A DNA stretch of 64,000 nt from contig JAHBVL010000003.1 of the NCBI GenBank assembly GCA_019637585.1, positions 463,827 through 527,826 of the forward strand, given 5' to 3'. Positions within the stretch are counted from its first letter, which is position 1, and each line of letters begins with the position of its first letter. The stretch is from Thermomicrobiales bacterium. Lineage in GTDB: Bacteria; Chloroflexota; Chloroflexia; Thermomicrobiales; UBA6265. The notes beneath the pieces are model-generated. The model was not told where the DNA came from, made no database searches, and was given only the letters and a program-made list of their open reading frames with translations. Made by a program: the position numbers and the translations under genes. Shown here in pieces: positions 59,805 through 64,000 of the stretch.

Positions 59805-59910
59805 TGGGTGGCGACGTGGGAGGCGACGGCCACAACGGGAGGAGGTTGCGGGCGTTGGGTCGCGGTACTATGCCTCCTACGATGTGGAGTCAGCCCTCGT
59901 CCGTCCATCT

Positions 59911-61182
59911 ATGAAACGATCGACAATCGCCCGGCCGACCGGAGGAATTGGCGCATCGCCCGAGGGGCTCGGACTGGCGATGGCGATGGTCTATTTCGTC
60001 GCAGTCAGTCTGCGGACGGGATTGATCGGCGTCGGACCGCTGCTTCCCGACATCACCGACGACCTCAGCCTCTCCAACACCAACGCCTCCCTCCTGGTCG
60101 CCCTCCCGCCGATCCTGATGGGGATCTTCGCCGTACCGGGCGGACGTCTGGCCGACATGCGAGGCGCCCGTCTGACCATCACGCTGGGCATGATCGTCGT
60201 CGTCCTCGGCGGGGGATTGCGCGCCGTCGCACCCGGTTTTCTGGTGCTGGTGCTGCTCACCATCCTCTTCGGCGCCGGAATCGGTATCTGTCAACCAGCA
60301 ATGCCCCGTCTCGGGCGCAATCTGATGCCCACCCGCATGGGTATCGCCACCGGGATTTTCGCGGCGGGTTTCTTCACGGGAGCGGTCGTCGCGGCATCGG
60401 TCACCGGACCCCTCTTCCTGTCTGGCGACCGTGTCGACGACTGGCGATTGCCCTTGGGGTTCTGGGGGGCGCTCTCCGCTCTCACCCTGGCGGCCTGGCT
60501 CATTTCACTCCGCTTCTGGTCGGTACCGGCATCTCCCACCGTCGTGAGGAACACCGAGACATCCTCCACTCAGCCCGCCGGCAGCTGGAGTCCCTGGCGC
60601 GACCGTCCAACCTGGATCGTCGCGGCGATCTTCGGTGCACAGGGACTCGCTTACTACATCCTGGTGGCATGGCTCCCGTCGATTTACGAAGAACATGGCC
60701 TCAACGACAACCAGATCGCGATTCTTCTTGCCATATTCAACATGGCCACCTTTCCGGCCATGGTGGGACTGCCCATTCTGTCCGACCGGATCAAATCGAG
60801 ACGCATCCCCACCCTGGCGGCATCGATCATCTTCCTGATTGCGACAACGGGACTGGCGCTTAATCCCACCGGTTCCCCCATGCAGTGGATCTGGCCCATC
60901 GGCGCCGGATTTGGACTGGCTGGTCTCTTCGGCATGGGACTCCTCATGCCCGCCGACACGGCGAAAGAAGGAAAAACGGGCCAGACCGCGGGAATGGTGC
61001 TGGCGATCGGCTATGTTGCGTCGGGAATTGGCCCGGTCATCGCCGGAGCGATCGAAGACCTGACCGGATCGTTCGATCTGGCCCTCCAGCTAATTCCCTT
61101 CGTTGCCGTGGTGACGATCCTGCTCGCGTTCCGGGCGCCCCCTCCCCGCACCGTCGCGCCACGCCACATTTCCTCCTCGTAA
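59911..61182 (+). CDS. MFS transporter, CynX/NimT-like
   Basis: A 423-residue protein with twelve predicted helices. GVGPLLPDITDDLSLSNTNASLL near the start and PGGRLADMRGARLTITLG after the second helix (motif A, GGRLADMRGAR) fit the cyanate/nitroimidazole transporter group of the major facilitator superfamily. The substrate is unknown. ATG 59911 lacks a good site; an in-frame GTG at 59884 is possible, and further upstream the frame enters the repeat element. Downstream is a flavodoxin-domain gene on the same strand. Confidence 0.85.
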   Translation: MKRSTIARPTGGIGASPEGLGLAMAMVYFVAVSLRTGLIGVGPLLPDITDDLSLSNTNASLLVALPPILMGIFAVPGGRLADMRGARLTITLGMIVVVLGGGLRAVAPGFLVLVLLTILFGAGIGICQPAMPRLGRNLMPTRMGIATGIFAAGFFTGAVVAASVTGPLFLSGDRVDDWRLPLGFWGALSALTLAAWLISLRFWSVPASPTVVRNTETSSTQPAGSWSPWRDRPTWIVAAIFGAQGLAYYILVAWLPSIYEEHGLNDNQIAILLAIFNMATFPAMVGLPILSDRIKSRRIPTLAASIIFLIATTGLALNPTGSPMQWIWPIGAGFGLAGLFGMGLLMPADTAKEGKTGQTAGMVLAIGYVASGIGPVIAGAIEDLTGSFDLALQLIPFVAVVTILLAFRAPPPRTVAPRHISSS

Positions 61183-61305
61183 CTCCCGTTTCGATGCGGA
61201 GTTGACACTCCTCAGCGGCGGACGCCATGCCACACGCATGGCCAGACGGGCCATACTGGGCATACGCACGGCGTAGCTCTGCATGCCAGAAAGGAGGTCA
61301 GCAAC

Positions 61306-61812
61306 ATGTCGGTCGCGATCATCGTTGCCAGCCGGCATGGCAGCACTCGGGAAATCGCCGAGGAGATGGCCCGGTGTCTCCGCCATCACGGCATCGGTTC
61401 GACCCTGTATGAAGCTGGCGAGCCAGTCAACCTGCGCGGCCGGACCGGAGTCATCATCGGCAGTGCCGTCTACATGGGCAGATGGCTAAAAGAAGCCCGG
61501 ACCTTCGTCGACGAGCATCAGGAGGAGCTGAGACAACGACCCGTCTGGCTCTTCTCCAGCGGCCCCGTCGGCGTCAACGCCACGAATCAGACGATCGATG
61601 AGGTGATGCTGACCGAGCTCGTCACCCATTCGGGCGCTCTGGGTCATCAGACCTTTCTCGGCAAACTCGATCCCTCTCAGCTCAGCCGGTCGGAGCGACT
61701 GCTCACGCGCATCGTCCATGCCCCGGAAGGGGATTTCCGGGATTTCGACGCCATCGACGCCTGGACCGAGGAGATCGCCCGCACCTTGCTGTCCGATCGG
61801 ATCACGGAGTAA
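61306..61812 (+). CDS. Flavodoxin-domain protein (HemG-like)
   Basis: A 168-residue protein with a flavodoxin fold. The FMN phosphate loop is ASRHGSTREIAE (T/S-x-x-G-x-T), followed by IIGSAVYMGRWLKEARTFVDEH and LFSSGPVG, which match the HemG/protoporphyrinogen-dehydrogenase-like group. AAAGGAGGT gives a near-perfect ribosome-binding site. A role in electron transfer or heme synthesis is possible. The 3' end overlaps the convergent proline-racemase gene by 11 bp. Confidence 0.85.
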   Translation: MSVAIIVASRHGSTREIAEEMARCLRHHGIGSTLYEAGEPVNLRGRTGVIIGSAVYMGRWLKEARTFVDEHQEELRQRPVWLFSSGPVGVNATNQTIDEVMLTELVTHSGALGHQTFLGKLDPSQLSRSERLLTRIVHAPEGDFRDFDAIDAWTEEIARTLLSDRITE

Positions 61813-62869
61813 TCCCGCCCCAGAGATCGCCCACGATGAACCCTTCCTGGAATGGATCGGAGGGGTCCACAACATACTGCGCCATGCCGGTGATCCACCC
61901 CTGTCCCGTGATCTCCGGAATCACCGCCGGATAGTCCCCGATCGTCGTTTCCTCGATCAGCCGACCCGTGAAGGTCGTGCCCATGATGCTCTCGTGCACG
62001 AAATCAGTCTCTAACGGCAACTGACCCTTGGCGTGCAACACCGCCATCCGGGCGCAGGTGCCGGTACCGCACGCCGAGCGATCGAGCACGCCGGTCCAGG
62101 TCGATGAATCAGCCCAGTCGAACTGACCGGTGGAAACGACCACCGTGTTTTTCGACGACGCGCCCGGCAAGGTCGGCGGTCCGGAAAGCACGATGATGCT
62201 CACCCCTGCGATATCCGGATTGTCGGGATGAGCCACCGGCAGTTGTTCGCGAGCCGCGGCTTTGACCATTTCGCCCAACCGGACGATTTCAGCCCCCTGC
62301 TCGGGCACGATCTCCAGACCCAGGTCGGCGGCATCACAGAGGACGTACCACATCCCACCATATGCCACGTCGACCCGCAACGACCCGATCGTCGGGACAT
62401 CGATCGTGGCGTCGAGGTGCGCGGCAAATGCCGGCACATTGCGGAAGGTCACGCCGGTGACCTTGCCCTGCTCGCACTGCGCACACACGCGCACCAGCCC
62501 CGCCGGCGCCTCCAGCACAAGCTCCGTCACTGGTTCGGTCATCGGCAGCATGCCGGTTTCGAGAAGGACCGTCACCGAGCAGATCGTATTGGAGCCGGAC
62601 ATGGGCGGGTACTCCACCTGCTCCATGATGACGAAACCGGCGTCCGCGTCCGGATGGGTGGGCGGCAGGATCAGATTGCAGCAGAGCGCCGGATAGCCCC
62701 GCGGTTCGCGCAACATCAGCTTGCGCAACCCGTCCTGATGCCGTTGCAGATACTGCATCTTGGCGAACATCGTCTCGCCGGGCACGTCGAGCACGCCGCC
62801 GGTGATGACCCGGCCCGGCTCGCCCCCCGCATGTGCATCGACAGCAGTGATGACCCGGTTGACGCGCAT
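61802..62869 (-). CDS. Proline racemase family protein, Ser/Cys variant
   Basis: A 355-residue protein of the proline racemase superfamily. In racemases two cysteines act as bases. Here the first position is Ser (S91 in PPMSGSNT) and the second Cys is kept (C267 in DRSACGTGT). Ser/Cys members have been reported as hydroxyproline 2-epimerases or trans-3-hydroxyproline dehydratases rather than proline racemases. HAGGEPGR near the N-terminus is typical. The start overlaps the stop of the upstream GMC gene by one base (TGATG), so the two are coupled. Confidence 0.88.
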   Translation of the reverse strand: MRVNRVITAVDAHAGGEPGRVITGGVLDVPGETMFAKMQYLQRHQDGLRKLMLREPRGYPALCCNLILPPTHPDADAGFVIMEQVEYPPMSGSNTICSVTVLLETGMLPMTEPVTELVLEAPAGLVRVCAQCEQGKVTGVTFRNVPAFAAHLDATIDVPTIGSLRVDVAYGGMWYVLCDAADLGLEIVPEQGAEIVRLGEMVKAAAREQLPVAHPDNPDIAGVSIIVLSGPPTLPGASSKNTVVVSTGQFDWADSSTWTGVLDRSACGTGTCARMAVLHAKGQLPLETDFVHESIMGTTFTGRLIEETTIGDYPAVIPEITGQGWITGMAQYVVDPSDPFQEGFIVGDLWGGITP

Positions 62870-64000
62870 CAGCTTGCCTGTTGTCCAGCGATGGCCGCCG
62901 CGATCTTCTCACCGATCATGATCGCCGGCAAATTGGTGTTGGCTCGCGGCACGAACGGCATCAGCGACGCATCCCCGATCCTCAATCCCTCGACGCCATA
63001 GACTTTGCCGGTCGGATCGGTCACTGCTCCAGGATCGTTTTCGCGACCCATGCGGGCTGTTCCGCAGCAGTGCCACGTGCCGTGACTTCGTTCCCTGATG
63101 AACGCCTCCAGCGCCCGCTCATCGCGAATCAGGTCGAAGAGGGAGAGCCCTCCCGAGATCTTCCGTTCGACAACCCGGCGTCGAACCGAGGCGGGGGCGT
63201 CCGCCAGACGCGCCCACGGTTCGGTGCGAACGCGATTGCCGCGCGTGACGACTGCGAGATCGCGCGACTTCTCTGTGTAGCTGGTGGGGAATGGATAGTG
63301 TGCGGCTTTCTGCATTTCCGGATGCCGGTACAACGCCGCCAGGCGGACGAGCGCATCCTGCAGACGAAGCCGGTCGCGATCGTCGCTCAGCAGATTGAGC
63401 TCGACCCGCGGTTCGGCCAGCGGGTTGGCGGATTCGATTTCGACCCATCCCTGCGAGTAAGCGCGATTCACCCAAACCAGGAAGCCGCCGAGTTTCTGTC
63501 CGAGCGGATGCCATCCGCTCCGGTTGACGATGACGCCATACATGTCGACCGGATCGCAACCGTCGAGGTCCGAGCTATACCGGAAGCCCCCGAAGATATG
63601 ACGTCGCAGACTCCAGGGCTGCCGCGCGGCCGGATCGAGCAACGACGACACCGCGATCTGCGGATGCTCCTGCAGATTGCGACCCACCCCCGGCCGGTCG
63701 GCAACGACATCGACGCCCACGCGTTGCAGGAGTGAGCCAGGGCCGATCCCTGAACGCTGCAGGAGCGCCGGCGTGTGCAGAGCGCCCGCCGCGACGACGA
63801 CTTCGCCCGCCTGTAGATGCTCCCCGATCCCGCCGAGAATGCGGACATCGACGCCCGTGGCCCGTTTCCCATCGAAGGTGATCCGCAGCGCCTGTGTATC
63901 AGGGAAGAGGACGAGATTCGGGCGCGATCGTACTGGCGCCGTCAAATACGCCGCGGCGGTCGACGCACGTCGCTCTCCGTCGTTGTTGATGACGATGGGA
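62869..64000 (-). CDS. GMC-family oxidoreductase (5' end outside window)
   Basis: The C-terminal 377 residues of a glucose-methanol-choline-type flavoenzyme; the frame is open to the right edge, so the FAD-binding N-terminus is missing. AGEVVVAAGALHTPALLQRSGIGP is the second GMC signature. The active-site His is in GTWHCCGTARMG, and the C-terminal Asn region is RANTNLPAIMIGEK. It would oxidise an alcohol such as choline or a polyol. It is coupled to the proline-racemase-family gene, so the substrate may be linked to hydroxyproline or betaine metabolism. Confidence 0.92.
   Translation of the reverse strand, partial: PIVINNDGERRASTAAAYLTAPVRSRPNLVLFPDTQALRITFDGKRATGVDVRILGGIGEHLQAGEVVVAAGALHTPALLQRSGIGPGSLLQRVGVDVVADRPGVGRNLQEHPQIAVSSLLDPAARQPWSLRRHIFGGFRYSSDLDGCDPVDMYGVIVNRSGWHPLGQKLGGFLVWVNRAYSQGWVEIESANPLAEPRVELNLLSDDRDRLRLQDALVRLAALYRHPEMQKAAHYPFPTSYTEKSRDLAVVTRGNRVRTEPWARLADAPASVRRRVVERKISGGLSLFDLIRDERALEAFIRERSHGTWHCCGTARMGRENDPGAVTDPTGKVYGVEGLRIGDASLMPFVPRANTNLPAIMIGEKIAAAIAGQQAS

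Overview
The window is GC-rich and codes densely on both strands. It reads as the chromosome of a Chloroflexota bacterium close to the Thermomicrobiales. This rests on Tat-dependent solute-binding proteins (short N-terminus, then a twin-arginine or R-R-x-F motif), many separate ABC importer operons, GTG and TTG starts, and intergenic short tandem arrays. It is an inference from gene style. No rRNA, tRNA, CRISPR array, integrase or transposase gene was found.

Left third (1-19.9 kb). A zinc/manganese-type binding protein (cut by the left edge) is divergent from a Fur-family regulator across a 20-bp palindrome. Then come an FmdB-type zinc ribbon, an EEP-family phosphatase/nuclease, an orphan N,N-dimethylformamidase-like large subunit, a membrane-anchored bactofilin-like protein, a CoA-transferase, and a GNAT/pfkA/histidine kinase/response regulator run. 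A minus-strand operon follows, running from 19.7 down to 13.8 kb. It encodes a sulfonate/nitrate-type ABC importer, a VOC-fold protein, a sugar-phosphate isomerase-like protein, a four-helix-bundle protein and a Gfo/Idh/MocA oxidoreductase.

Middle (20-42 kb). Here are a membrane-fused alkaline-phosphatase-superfamily protein, an FAD oxidoreductase, an SDR, a sugar ABC importer with two adjacent MalG-type permeases, UspA, an HPF-like protein and an M24-family protein. A copper and nitrogen-oxide respiration cluster follows: nirK with all its copper ligands, cupredoxins, a ScdA-N domain protein, an NnrS/heme-copper-like membrane protein, a PPOX flavoprotein, and a Sco/PCuAC/cupredoxin/TlpA/CcdA maturation operon. 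Three related 20-bp sites precede nirK, the PPOX gene and the Sco operon, which suggests one shared regulator.

Right third (42-64 kb). It holds sucA-sucB, a secreted protein, a HipA-like kinase/DUF3037/HipA-like kinase triplet, a dipeptide-type ABC importer, a polar amino-acid importer, a TolB-like propeller, heme A synthase, an MFS transporter, a flavodoxin-domain protein, a proline-racemase-family enzyme and a GMC oxidoreductase cut by the right edge.

The most unusual structure is repeated three times (about 14.8-15.3, 23.7-24.3 and 26.0-26.6 kb). In each, a small gene of the 23S-rRNA-intervening-sequence four-helix-bundle family lies between two arrays of 7- or 8-bp tandem units, and the two arrays are inverted relative to each other. 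Each copy sits inside a same-strand operon, and the upstream array touches or nearly touches the previous gene's stop codon. Similar arrays without the gene occur elsewhere in the window. This looks like a repeat-bounded cassette, possibly mobile. The window also has two copies of a 24-bp-arm inverted-repeat element, a TA-ended MITE-like element and dispersed 'CCTGAGCGAAGCGAAGGAT' elements.
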